From Arenibacter aquaticus (GTDB taxonomy: Bacteria > Bacteroidota > Bacteroidia > Flavobacteriales > Flavobacteriaceae): a stretch of 64,000 bases of DNA. Where the stretch lies: assembly GCF_003957295.1 (NCBI RefSeq), contig NZ_RQPJ01000005.1, forward strand, positions 492,282 to 556,281, written 5' to 3'. Numbering within the stretch: the stretch's first letter is position 1; every line of letters starts with the position of its first letter. A model generated the notes under the pieces. That model was given only the letters and a program-made list of their open reading frames with translations, had not been told where the DNA came from and ran no database searches. The translations under genes and the position numbers were made by a program. Below, in pieces: positions 28,882 to 37,831 of this stretch.

Positions 28882-29847
28882 TTAGAACTTCTTTGGTTTA
28901 TATTTAGATTTCTTAAACAACTCCCCCCCAGGCACGGTCAACATTTCCTGCAAAGTAATCTTATTGTTTTCCATAAAGGCCTTAACTATGCGATAGCCCA
29001 TATACCTCCCAATTTTTCCCGGCGATTCATTGTCCAATTCCAACTCAAATTTAGAAAAGGGGGCAGGATCCAAAAACCGCGGTCCCAATTTACTGTTGGT
29101 ACTATAAAGCAGTTCCCTTTCTATAAAATACCGCCATATCTGTTCTTCATTGGCAACTGCCCAATCCAATTTTTCCGGAAGATAGCCCAAAATGGTAGCT
29201 TCCTCTTTTAAGGGCATTAAACGCTCCATGAGATACAATTCCTTACCGTAATAAACAAGTTGGGACAGGAAGGTACGATCTCTGGGCGAAGGAACCACCC
29301 TTTTAGCAAAGGCACTTGCCACATCCCGGGTCAAATACCGTGGATCCAGGTCGTTGGCAATATATTTTGAAATACCCTGATAGAATTTATGCGAAGCCCC
29401 CAAGTAATTATCCAGACCTATGAGCAGCAAACTATCAGTTAGGATAACCCTATTATTATAGTCCACATCGGTGGTAACCGTAACCACCTTAGGCACTTTA
29501 TAGTTGGGAAAATAATATTTAATGTGTTTAAACAACAATTCCAGATCTTCCTCTTCCGTTTCAAAGCTGGGAAAAGATTTTTCAACCTCATTAAACACCT
29601 CTATCTGTAGGCTATCCTGCAGTTTGGCCACCCAGACACTATCTGCATAACTGGCCGGAAAAAGATAGGGATACGCCTTCTTTAAGACAGGGATATTCAA
29701 TGGCTGTGCCCCTGCAAATTCACGATCAAACCTGGCAACTTCCAGATCTACCCCTATTTTGGCCACCTCTTCGGCCACCTTACCGGTGCGGGCACAACTA
29801 CATAATGTAACAATCGGAAGAAAAATCAGGAAAAAGGCCTTGTACAT
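28882..29847 (-). CDS. gldB: Gliding motility lipoprotein GldB
   Basis: A 321-residue lipoprotein: leader with lipobox LCSC, then RFDREFA typical of the family. GldB is needed for gliding and spreading in Flavobacterium johnsoniae and lies in the cell envelope. It is transcribed with gldC (29-bp gap) and divergent from nadE. Confidence 0.92.
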   Translation of the reverse strand: MYKAFFLIFLPIVTLCSCARTGKVAEEVAKIGVDLEVARFDREFAGAQPLNIPVLKKAYPYLFPASYADSVWVAKLQDSLQIEVFNEVEKSFPSFETEEEDLELLFKHIKYYFPNYKVPKVVTVTTDVDYNNRVILTDSLLLIGLDNYLGASHKFYQGISKYIANDLDPRYLTRDVASAFAKRVVPSPRDRTFLSQLVYYGKELYLMERLMPLKEEATILGYLPEKLDWAVANEEQIWRYFIERELLYSTNSKLGPRFLDPAPFSKFELELDNESPGKIGRYMGYRIVKAFMENNKITLQEMLTVPGGELFKKSKYKPKKF

Positions 29848-29905
29848 TCTAAAGTAATTCTATTATTGTTTTAAATTTTAACTTGTAGGCTTTATTTTTA
29901 CCATG

Positions 29906-29913
29906 CAAAGTTA
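29906..29913 (-). promoter_or_regulatory. Putative -7 box upstream of gldB
   Basis: TAACTTTG on the minus strand fits TAnnTTTG and lies about 59 bp ahead of the gldB start. I find no TTG at the right distance, so support is partial. Confidence 0.4.
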
Positions 29914-29940
29914 AGTTTTTAAACCATATAAATCATTCTG

Positions 29941-30729
29941 ATGCAAACCGAAAAAGTAATAGACCATATTGTGGACTGGTTAAAGGACTATGCCAACAAA
30001 GCCAACATCAAAGGATATGTAATAGGAATTTCCGGAGGTATAGATTCTGCCGTAACCTCCACCTTATGTGCTAGGACAGGGTTGCAGTTATTGTGTTTGG
30101 AAATGCCCATACATCAGGCCGAAAATCAGATCACTAGGGCTTCCAACCATATAGATTGGCTCATGGGCCAATACAAGGCTGTAAACAGGCAGCTTGTGAA
30201 CCTCACCCCTACTTTTGACAGTTTGGTACAGGCCCTTCCTGCCGTTGAAAAGGAGGAAGACCGATTTATGTCCTTGGCCAATACCAGGGCCAGATTGAGA
30301 ATGACCACTTTGTACTACTTTGCAGCCTTAGACGGGCTATTGGTTGCCGGAACCGGCAATAAGGTAGAAGATTTCGGAGTAGGTTTTTACACCAAGTACG
30401 GTGACGGCGGGGTAGACCTTAGCCCCATTGCCGACCTACTAAAAACAGAGGTATATGAGATTGCCAAGGTTTTGGGCATCAACGAGGAGATCATAAAAGC
30501 AGCGCCAACAGATGGTCTTTGGGGAGATGACAGAACCGATGAAGACCAGATAGGTGCCTCCTATCCGGAATTGGAATGGGCCATGCAAATGGCCGACGAA
30601 GGCAAAACCTCCAAGGATTTTTCCGATAGAGAAAAAGAGGTATTCCTTATATACCAAAGATTCAATATCGCCAACAAACATAAGATGGTTCCTATACCCA
30701 TTTGTGAGATTCCCAGTGACCTAAAATAA
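29941..30729 (+). CDS. nadE: NH3-dependent NAD synthetase
   Basis: A 262-residue enzyme forming NAD from deamido-NAD, ammonia and ATP. SGGIDS at residues 31-36 is the ATP-pyrophosphatase loop, and GTGNKVEDFGVGFYTKYGDG the deamido-NAD site. No glutaminase domain, so it should use free ammonia. Confidence 0.95.
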   Translation: MQTEKVIDHIVDWLKDYANKANIKGYVIGISGGIDSAVTSTLCARTGLQLLCLEMPIHQAENQITRASNHIDWLMGQYKAVNRQLVNLTPTFDSLVQALPAVEKEEDRFMSLANTRARLRMTTLYYFAALDGLLVAGTGNKVEDFGVGFYTKYGDGGVDLSPIADLLKTEVYEIAKVLGINEEIIKAAPTDGLWGDDRTDEDQIGASYPELEWAMQMADEGKTSKDFSDREKEVFLIYQRFNIANKHKMVPIPICEIPSDLK

Positions 30730-30897
30730 CCTCTCACCTAAGAACCAAGTGATTAAATCGAAAAAACAGGTTAAAATTTTTAATTTTAGATAAAAAAATG
30801 AAGCTTTGCCTAACGAATTAGATAATTTAACCCTACATTGCATGTCAGTATTATTAGACATGGTTATTGATGTTGAAATCTAGAAAAATAACTCGAA

Positions 30898-31527
30898 ATG
30901 ATCAAAATTTTAATTGCTGACAATCATCCTATTGTTCGAATGGGTGTAAAACAAGTGTTAGAGCCTGTTTCGGATATTCAGGTGATTGCCGATGCATCTA
31001 CTACAACGGAATTATTTGACAAGTTGGAAATCTTTACCCCGGACGTTATTCTTCTGGAAATGGACATTCCTGAAATCAATGGTATTGCCACCTTGAGAAA
31101 AATGAAAAAACAGTACCCCAATATTCGGGTATTAATCTACAGCGGGCAATCTGAAGACGTGTACGCTTTGAGCACCATCCGTGCCGGAGCTTTTGGTTAC
31201 CTATCCAAAACTTCTGAAATTGATTACATAATCAGTGCCATTAGAAAGGTAAGTGAAGGTAACATGTTTATCACCAACGAATTGGCACAACGCCTTGCTT
31301 TTGACGAAGGAACACAAAAACCAAGAAGGTTCTTTAGAAAGCTTTCCACTAGGGAAGTAGAGGTCCTTAAGCTCTTGGCAAGTGGCAAGCGAAACAAAGA
31401 AGTGGCCCAAGGACTAAATCTGAACGAAAAAACAGTTAGTACCTACAAAGCACGATTAATGCGTAAGTTAAACGTAGACAACCTTGTAGATCTTTTACAG
31501 CAGGCCAAGGCCTTGGAACTGTATTAA
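30898..31527 (+). CDS. Orphan NarL/LuxR-type response regulator with Glu at the phospho-site
   Basis: A 209-residue regulator: receiver domain (1-120) and C-terminal LuxR-type helix-turn-helix (about 145-205; LSTREVEVLKLLASG, NEKTVSTYKARLMRKL). In the receiver, the segment DVILLEMDIPEING aligns with the usual DxxLLDxxMPxxxG so that the phosphorylated Asp is Glu 54. D8 of the acidic pocket is kept, position 9 is Asn, S82 and K104 are in place. Glu can mimic phospho-Asp, so the protein may be constitutively on. No histidine kinase is nearby. A terminator shared with dnaG lies behind it. Confidence 0.92.
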   Translation: MIKILIADNHPIVRMGVKQVLEPVSDIQVIADASTTTELFDKLEIFTPDVILLEMDIPEINGIATLRKMKKQYPNIRVLIYSGQSEDVYALSTIRAGAFGYLSKTSEIDYIISAIRKVSEGNMFITNELAQRLAFDEGTQKPRRFFRKLSTREVEVLKLLASGKRNKEVAQGLNLNEKTVSTYKARLMRKLNVDNLVDLLQQAKALELY

Positions 31528-31547
31528 ACTACGCCAAAACAAAAAAA

Positions 31548-31583
31548 AGACCGCGTTCCTGGTCTTATTTAGGAATGCGGTCT
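31548..31583. terminator. Bidirectional terminator between the regulator and dnaG
   Basis: A 13-bp stem (31548-31560 with 31571-31583, one mismatch or wobble) with a 10-base loop. Eight A lie on the left (T run for the minus strand); the right side is moderately T-rich. It separates convergent genes. Confidence 0.8.
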
Positions 31584-31610
31584 CTTATTAAAATTTGAAC
31601 CAACAGTACA

Positions 31611-33590
31611 TTAGGATAGCACCCTGTTCAATTTTTTATTCAGCAGCATATTAAGCTGAATGTAATTCATGATTTCTTCCAAAGTCTCCGAGTTCCCCCC
31701 CTCAGATTCCAGTGTACGCTCCTGCAGCGATCCTATTCTCTTTTTAATCAGGTAGCACCTAAGCGTCAAAATAGTCTCGCTAACCAATTGTGAGATCCCT
31801 ATTTTCTTGTCTTTTGGATAAATATCCTTTCTCTCCCATTGATGTAGCATATATTTCTCTTCATCCATTAATATGGAAGATATTTCTATGGCCAGATCCT
31901 GGTCCAAATCGGCAATAAATCTGTTGATGGAAAAATTCTCCTTCTCATTTAGCTCCTCCATTATCCTATAATAGATATCCCGAAACAGGTTATGTGTAAG
32001 TTCTATTTCGTCTTCCTGAAGGTCTAAATAAATCTTTTCAAACACTTTCGCCTCCATAGACTCGGGCTCTAATTCCAGGTCCCCCTTCTCATTTTCCTTG
32101 AGTACCAGATCCTCAAACTCCTCGTCCTTATCCCCATAAAGCAGTAATAACTCTATAATTTGCCGTTCCAATTCATACTGCACGTCTACCTTTTGTTGCT
32201 GTGGCTCATTTTTCACCACATTAAAAGCCTGCTGATCGGGTTTACTTTTTTTATTGGCCTCGGCAGCATCTTTTTTACCAATCTGCGCCAAGGTATTGAA
32301 CAGAACGGATTCTGAAACATTCATGATCTGGGCACACTCCTGAATATATATCTCCTTTTTGATACGATCGGGGATTTTTCCAATACTATTAACAATGTCC
32401 CGTACCGTATCTGCCCTTTTTATAGGATCATTGGCCGCCTCCTTCATTAATAAGGACGCTTTAAACTGGATAAAATCTTTGGAATTCTCTTTGAGGTACC
32501 GTACCACCTCCTCATAATCGTTGTTCTTGGCAAAGCTATCAGGGTCCTCCCCTTCCGGAAAAGTACATACCTTAACGTTCATTCCTTGTTCCAGTATAAG
32601 ATCTATACCGCGCAAAGATGCCCGTAAACCGGCAGCATCCCCATCAAACAAGACGGTAATATTCTTGGTAAGACGGTTTATCAACCGTATTTGATCCGAG
32701 GTCAAGGCGGTTCCACTGGAGGCTACCACATTTTGAATTCCCCTCTGATAAAACTGTATCACATCGGTATACCCCTCTACCAGATAACAATTATCCTCCT
32801 TGGCAATCGCCTGCTTGGCAAAATAAATACCATACAGCACCTTACTCTTATGGTAAATATCGCTCTCTGGGGAGTTTAGGTATTTGGCCGCTTTTTTATC
32901 ATTGGTAAGGATCCTACCCCCAAAACCCAAAACCCGGCCACTCATGCTATGAATTGGAAACATAACCCGACCCTTAAACCGGTCAAATGTCCGTTTTTTT
33001 TCGGGGTTGGACTGATCCTGCTTAACAATGCTAAGCCCCGTTTTCTCTAGGTAGCTTAATTGGTACTTTTTATCCAGGGCCGCCTTGGTAAAGGCATCCC
33101 ATTGATCCAAGCAATAGCCCAGTTCAAACTTTTTAATGGTTTCATCGGTGAAGCCGCGCTCCTTAAAATAACTCAGCCCAATGGCTTTTCCCTGCTCCCG
33201 TTCCCACAAAATCTCAGAAAAATACTTCTGGGCATATTCAGAAACCAGGTACATGCTCTCGCGCTCATTGGATTGTTCCTTTTGCTCATTGCTCTGCTCT
33301 GTTTCTTCTATTTCAATATTGTATTTCCGGGCCAGGTATTTTATAGCCTCGGGATAGGAGAAATGTTCGTGCTCCATTAAAAAGGCCACAACGTTGCCGC
33401 CCTTGCCGCTACTAAAGTCTTTCCAGATCTGTTTTACCGGCGAGACCATAAAACTGGGGCTGCGCTCATCGGTAAACGGACTTAAGCCCTTAAAGTTGGA
33501 TCCGGATTTTTTTAATTGTACAAAATCCCCTATCACCTCCTCTAAACGGGCCGTCTCATATACTTTGTCTATTGTGGATTTTGAAATCAA
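31611..33590 (-). CDS. dnaG: DNA primase DnaG without zinc ligands
   Basis: A 659-residue primase making RNA primers for replication. The N-terminal domain keeps the shape of the CHC2 zinc finger (PSFMVSPVKQIWKDF) but all four ligands are changed: Ser 37, Thr 40, Asp 58 and Ser 61 where Cys, His, Cys, Cys are expected. The catalytic Toprim part is intact: EGYTDVIQFYQRG, then ASSGTALT and FDGDAAG. The C-terminal helicase-binding region is long and charged. The gene is full length, so this is not decay. Confidence 0.96.
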   Translation of the reverse strand: MISKSTIDKVYETARLEEVIGDFVQLKKSGSNFKGLSPFTDERSPSFMVSPVKQIWKDFSSGKGGNVVAFLMEHEHFSYPEAIKYLARKYNIEIEETEQSNEQKEQSNERESMYLVSEYAQKYFSEILWEREQGKAIGLSYFKERGFTDETIKKFELGYCLDQWDAFTKAALDKKYQLSYLEKTGLSIVKQDQSNPEKKRTFDRFKGRVMFPIHSMSGRVLGFGGRILTNDKKAAKYLNSPESDIYHKSKVLYGIYFAKQAIAKEDNCYLVEGYTDVIQFYQRGIQNVVASSGTALTSDQIRLINRLTKNITVLFDGDAAGLRASLRGIDLILEQGMNVKVCTFPEGEDPDSFAKNNDYEEVVRYLKENSKDFIQFKASLLMKEAANDPIKRADTVRDIVNSIGKIPDRIKKEIYIQECAQIMNVSESVLFNTLAQIGKKDAAEANKKSKPDQQAFNVVKNEPQQQKVDVQYELERQIIELLLLYGDKDEEFEDLVLKENEKGDLELEPESMEAKVFEKIYLDLQEDEIELTHNLFRDIYYRIMEELNEKENFSINRFIADLDQDLAIEISSILMDEEKYMLHQWERKDIYPKDKKIGISQLVSETILTLRCYLIKKRIGSLQERTLESEGGNSETLEEIMNYIQLNMLLNKKLNRVLS

Positions 33591-33718
33591 TTTTTTCTTT
33601 CTTTTTTTGGAAGGCTAAAGATACTACATTCATGAAAGTTGAAAAAAAGAAAAGGCATTCATATAATTTATAAATTAGTCCTTCCCAATACCATTCAAGG
33701 ACAAAAAACAGTTATACA

Positions 33719-33988
33719 ATGATTTTATTCTTAGGGACCAAACCCGGCAAAACCATTTCGCAATTGCTCCCCAATCTTGCCTGCCCCTATTGTGAGAACA
33801 AAGGAACCCTCACCGCGGTGAGTAGCACAACCTATTTTCACTTGTTCTGGATATCCCTCTTTAGGGTAGGCAGCCATACCGTTATAAGCTGTTCCCATTG
33901 CAAAAGAACCTATTTTAAGGATGAATTTACCGAGGAAATGCAACAAGAACTACTGTCTGCCCAAAACAAAAAAGATGAACAGTTTTAA
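33719..33988 (+). CDS. Small zinc-ribbon-type protein
   Basis: 89 residues. Two Cys pairs, ACPYCENKG and SCSHCKRTYF, separated by about 38 residues, form a likely zinc ribbon. A hydrophobic segment lies between them (FHLFWISLFRVG). Similar small proteins are common in Bacteroidota without known function. It is divergent from dnaG. Confidence 0.7.
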   Translation: MILFLGTKPGKTISQLLPNLACPYCENKGTLTAVSSTTYFHLFWISLFRVGSHTVISCSHCKRTYFKDEFTEEMQQELLSAQNKKDEQF

Positions 33989-34048
33989 CGGATAAGAATT
34001 AAACAAACCCGGAGACCACTAGAAACAAAAGGACTATGAATTAATAGA

Positions 34049-35107
34049 TCAATCCAAGTCTAACCGTAGCCCCAAGGAAATATTATTCTGTTTTGGATAC
34101 TGATTTTTGAAAATAGTAGACAAATTGTATTTAGCATAAACACTTATATCTCCAATCCCAACATAAGCCCCCAGACCATAAACAAAATCGTTGGTCCCAA
34201 AGTCTTGTTTGGACTTATCCTTTACTTTTTTTCCATCCTCCTTATATTTTAGCTTTTGCATAGTCCCTAAATTTACCCCGGCAAAGCCACCTATACCCAT
34301 TTTAAATTGGTCATTGTTCAAATATCTTATCCTGTCATCTTTTTCCATCCTTTTGGAAGGACCAAATTCCAGATATACAGGCAAGACCAAATAGGTTGTC
34401 CTAAAATTCGCCTTCTTTAGGGAAAATGGGAATTGCTCCAAGGCAACGGTAGCCCCATCTTTCACAAAATACTGATTATCCTTCAGATTTAACTTATTCC
34501 ATTGCATGGAAAAGCCGTACTTGAGCCTCCAGAAATTTGAATTCTTTAATAGCCGCGTATTCCAATTCCAGCCCAGCTCAATAAAGCCAGACCCCCCAAC
34601 CTTATAAGGTGTATCCTCTAAACTACCCTCCTCCCTAATAGCATTATTAAAGCCAAAAGCAAACAACATTTGATTACCCGTTCGTCTATCATATTTAACA
34701 GGCTCATTTTTACCCTTTATTTTTATACCTTTTTTTCCGGCTCCTATTAGTACAGAAAACCTGTTTTCCATAAGGGTATCATTCACCAGCTCATAGTTGT
34801 TACGGTGTAACAGCGCTATTCTATTTTCTATTATTGCCAACCTGTTCTCGATATTTCTTGCGTGCTTTTCTGCAGCCAATTTCTTAAGCTCTTCAGCTTG
34901 CAAGTGGGTTATCTCACCCCTTTCTTCCCGGGCATTTATGCGCATCACTTCTTTTTTAAGTCCTTCCCGCTCAGAAGTTTTAACATTTTCCCTACTTTTT
35001 TCCAACCATGCTATTTGTTGTTCCTTGGCCAGCTGTTCCTGTGCACATATATCCTCTGCAATAAGACACAGTATGAAAAACATAAGATAATTGACCACTT
35101 TTCCCAT
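34049..35107 (-). CDS. Outer-membrane beta-barrel protein with N-terminal coiled coil
   Basis: About 352 residues from ATG 35107, which gives a signal peptide ending ...EDICAQ. Residues about 25-105 are a charged coiled coil with many Glu, Arg and Lys. The rest has alternating patterns and Gly-aromatic turns, ending NISLGLRLDLD, a C-terminal beta-strand as in porin-like barrels. It lies downstream of the sigma/anti-sigma pair on the same strand and is a likely member of the same operon or regulon. Substrate unknown. Confidence 0.7.
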   Translation of the reverse strand: MGKVVNYLMFFILCLIAEDICAQEQLAKEQQIAWLEKSRENVKTSEREGLKKEVMRINAREERGEITHLQAEELKKLAAEKHARNIENRLAIIENRIALLHRNNYELVNDTLMENRFSVLIGAGKKGIKIKGKNEPVKYDRRTGNQMLFAFGFNNAIREEGSLEDTPYKVGGSGFIELGWNWNTRLLKNSNFWRLKYGFSMQWNKLNLKDNQYFVKDGATVALEQFPFSLKKANFRTTYLVLPVYLEFGPSKRMEKDDRIRYLNNDQFKMGIGGFAGVNLGTMQKLKYKEDGKKVKDKSKQDFGTNDFVYGLGAYVGIGDISVYAKYNLSTIFKNQYPKQNNISLGLRLDLD

Positions 35108-35193
35108 AATAAATGTTGATTTAGCAATCCCCTGCCCTATCGCTCCACGAAGGAGCAGGGCCAAGAGATTTAATTAATGATTGATGAATTTTA

Positions 35194-35982
35194 TTAGTTA
35201 TTTCTTGAGGCGACGACGGCCGTCTTAACTTTTAGATATCCTTCTTTAAGGGCTTGGAACAATTGTTGTCGGTATGATTTGTCCAGTTCCCCTTCTACAT
35301 CTGCCAATAAGGCTTTGGCATCTACTTTGTAGCCATCACCCTTTATTTTTTCCGAAAACAATTCCCTTTGGGCCTGCCACAAAAGGGAGTCCACTTCGGC
35401 CTCGGTAAGGGTTTGTTGATTTTGCTCCATTATCCCTATTTGGGCTACTACCTCCACTATTTTTGTCTCTATATCCGCTGTAGATGCAACTAGGGGCTTA
35501 TCCGCGCTTACAACCTCAGAAGTATCCATAACCTCCCCATTAATAGCCGCTATTTGGTTGTCCAAGAATTGTTTTTCCTGTATTTGCCCCAGGGTTTCCG
35601 CATTACCTTTGCGGGGTTCCTCATTATCATCAATTGTCACTATTTCGGTAGATTTGGCTTCTATAGACTTTATTATCTTTTCTTGGCCAGGCAATACTAT
35701 TTTGTCTTTTGCTAATGCCCCAGCTGTTTCAACACTGGGAACCGCCACAATACCAGGTTCACCCGCTGGCTGTTTATCATTGGTACCAACATAAAACGTA
35801 GAAGCCACCAACAGCCCCAAGCAGGCAGCTACTGCCCACCAAAAGAAAGCTCCTTTCCCCTTCTTCTTATTAGGACCCAATTGCCGGGATAAGCTATCCC
35901 AAGCCCTGTCCGAAGGGATAATTTCGCGCTTATCCAGGGTCTCCTTTATATATTCCTCAAATTTCATTGGTGCCATATCCAT
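35194..35982 (-). CDS. Putative anti-sigma factor
   Basis: 262 residues, one transmembrane helix at about 43-62. The cytoplasmic part (KFEEYIKETLDKREIIPSD, then RAWDSLSRQL) is typical of flavobacterial anti-sigma-like proteins that follow an ECF sigma gene. The periplasmic part is long, acidic and low in motifs. It starts 25 bp after the sigma gene. Role inferred from topology and context. Confidence 0.65.
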   Translation of the reverse strand: MDMAPMKFEEYIKETLDKREIIPSDRAWDSLSRQLGPNKKKGKGAFFWWAVAACLGLLVASTFYVGTNDKQPAGEPGIVAVPSVETAGALAKDKIVLPGQEKIIKSIEAKSTEIVTIDDNEEPRKGNAETLGQIQEKQFLDNQIAAINGEVMDTSEVVSADKPLVASTADIETKIVEVVAQIGIMEQNQQTLTEAEVDSLLWQAQRELFSEKIKGDGYKVDAKALLADVEGELDKSYRQQLFQALKEGYLKVKTAVVASRNN

Positions 35983-36007
35983 TGTTATTTACTACGTAAG
36001 CCTACTT

Positions 36008-36580
36008 TTACTTCATGCCTATTTTTGCCCCTTTGCTTATGCCCAACAGCTGTAACTGCTGTTGCAACATTTTACGAGCCTTAAACAATTGTGATTTGGA
36101 GGTACTTTCAGATATACCCAACATGCTACCAATCTCATTATGTTTGTACCCTTCCAAAGCATATAAAACAAAGACCATTTTATACCCTGACGGTAATGCA
36201 TCTATAAGCAATTGTATTTCCTCCATATCCAGTAGGGAAATATCTGTATTTACATGAATGCTTGCCCTTTCACACACCTCATCATCAAAAATCACTGGTT
36301 TGGATTTTCTTAGGTAGGTAATACACTCCCTGACCATTATTTTTCTTATCCACCCTTCAAAGCTACCCTCATGCCTAAAGTGGCCCATATTTTTAAACAC
36401 CTTGACAAAACCACTGACCATAACATCTTCGGCAAAGTGAAGGTCCTTTATGTATTGCCTGCAAACACTTAACATCTTAGGAGAGTATTTGTCATACAAA
36501 AACTTTTGGGCCTCTCTGTTTCCAGCCGTGGCTTTCTTTACAAGTAACTTTTCGTTATGGTACAAAGAAATAATTTTCAA
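36008..36580 (-). CDS. ECF-type RNA polymerase sigma factor
   Basis: 190 residues. Region 2 spans about 20-95 (FLYDKYSPKML, FAEDVMVSGFVKVF, FEGWIRKIMVREC), region 4 about 125-185 (LPSGYKMVFVLYALEGYKHNEIG, then SKSQLFKARKML). These define a two-domain sigma-70 of the extracytoplasmic-function group. The anti-sigma candidate and an outer-membrane protein follow, suggesting envelope-responsive control of this locus. Confidence 0.93.
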   Translation of the reverse strand: MKIISLYHNEKLLVKKATAGNREAQKFLYDKYSPKMLSVCRQYIKDLHFAEDVMVSGFVKVFKNMGHFRHEGSFEGWIRKIMVRECITYLRKSKPVIFDDEVCERASIHVNTDISLLDMEEIQLLIDALPSGYKMVFVLYALEGYKHNEIGSMLGISESTSKSQLFKARKMLQQQLQLLGISKGAKIGMK

Positions 36581-36696
36581 CTGCCTTAAGTTTGTTTGCT
36601 ATAAAGATAGACGACATAGCCGGGCAAAAGGTTGCCTGGAAGCATAAAAATATTAATGAATGTAGATTATTACACTGAAAAACAGAACAATAGACG

Positions 36697-37674
36697 TTAT
36701 TTTTTTCTGTCCACCACGTAGTTCACCATAAGTTTCAGTGAACTTTTATAATCGGAATCAGGGTAGGTATCCAATAAGGACAATGCTTCTTCCTTGTAGG
36801 CAAGCATCTTTTTTACGGCATAGTCCAATCCACCGTTATTCTTAACAAAAGCAATAACCTCTTTTACCCGTTTTTTGTCCTTGTTGTGATTTTTAATGGA
36901 ATTGATCAGCCATTTTCTTTCGGCTTTGGTACACTTGTTCAGTACAAATATAAGTGGCAGGGTCATTTTCTGTTCCTTTATATCAATACCGGTAGGTTTC
37001 CCGATTCGCTCTTCACCGTAATCAAATAAATCGTCCTTAATCTGAAAAGCCATTCCAATAAGTTCCCCAAATTTTCTAAACTTTTCCACATCCTCAGAAT
37101 CGGGCTTAACAGAACAGGCACCTAGGCTACAACAAGCAGCAATCAAGGTTGCCGTCTTTTGTCGTATAATGTCGTAGTATACCTCTTCGGTAATATCCAA
37201 ACGCCTTGCCTTCTCTATCTGTAACAGCTCTCCTTCACTCATTTCCCGCACTGCCACCGAAATAATCTTGAGCAGGTCAAAATCTCCATGATCTATGGAC
37301 AACAGCAAGCCTTTGGACAGTAAATAATCCCCAACCAGGACAGCTATCTTATTTTTCCACAGTGCGTTTACAGAAAAAAAACCTCTCCGCTTATTACTAT
37401 CATCAACTACATCATCATGGACCAAGGTAGCGGTATGTATCAATTCTATGACCGAAGCTCCTCTATAGGTTCGCTCATTCACTTCCCCATTGTTCAATAA
37501 CTTTGCGGTAAGAAAAACGAACATGGGCCGCATTTGCTTCCCTTTTCTATTTACAATATAGTAGGTAATCCTATTTAACAGGGCTACTTTGGAGGACATG
37601 GACTCGTAGAACTTTTTCTCAAAAAGTTCCATTTCCTTATTAATGGGCTCCTTTATTTGGGATACAATTTTCAA
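36697..37674 (-). CDS. Polyprenyl diphosphate synthase (trans type)
   Basis: A 325-residue E-type prenyltransferase. The first aspartate-rich motif is in VHDDVVDDS (about residues 91-99) and the second in FQIKDDLFDYG. Such enzymes build the side chain of menaquinone; product length cannot be told here. It follows rlmN on the same strand after about 157 bp. Confidence 0.93.
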   Translation of the reverse strand: MKIVSQIKEPINKEMELFEKKFYESMSSKVALLNRITYYIVNRKGKQMRPMFVFLTAKLLNNGEVNERTYRGASVIELIHTATLVHDDVVDDSNKRRGFFSVNALWKNKIAVLVGDYLLSKGLLLSIDHGDFDLLKIISVAVREMSEGELLQIEKARRLDITEEVYYDIIRQKTATLIAACCSLGACSVKPDSEDVEKFRKFGELIGMAFQIKDDLFDYGEERIGKPTGIDIKEQKMTLPLIFVLNKCTKAERKWLINSIKNHNKDKKRVKEVIAFVKNNGGLDYAVKKMLAYKEEALSLLDTYPDSDYKSSLKLMVNYVVDRKK

Positions 37675-37831
37675 GCGGTAAGTCTAGACTGTTTTATTTT
37701 GTCGGTTTGATCCTTGGTGTAAAATTAGGCAAAAAAATATAGTAATACCCCGCCCATAACGGTAATGTGAAAGTTATTTGTCCTTTTCAGCAAAATAGGG
37801 TCCAATAATTCCATAAAAGCCCTTTTCCTTT

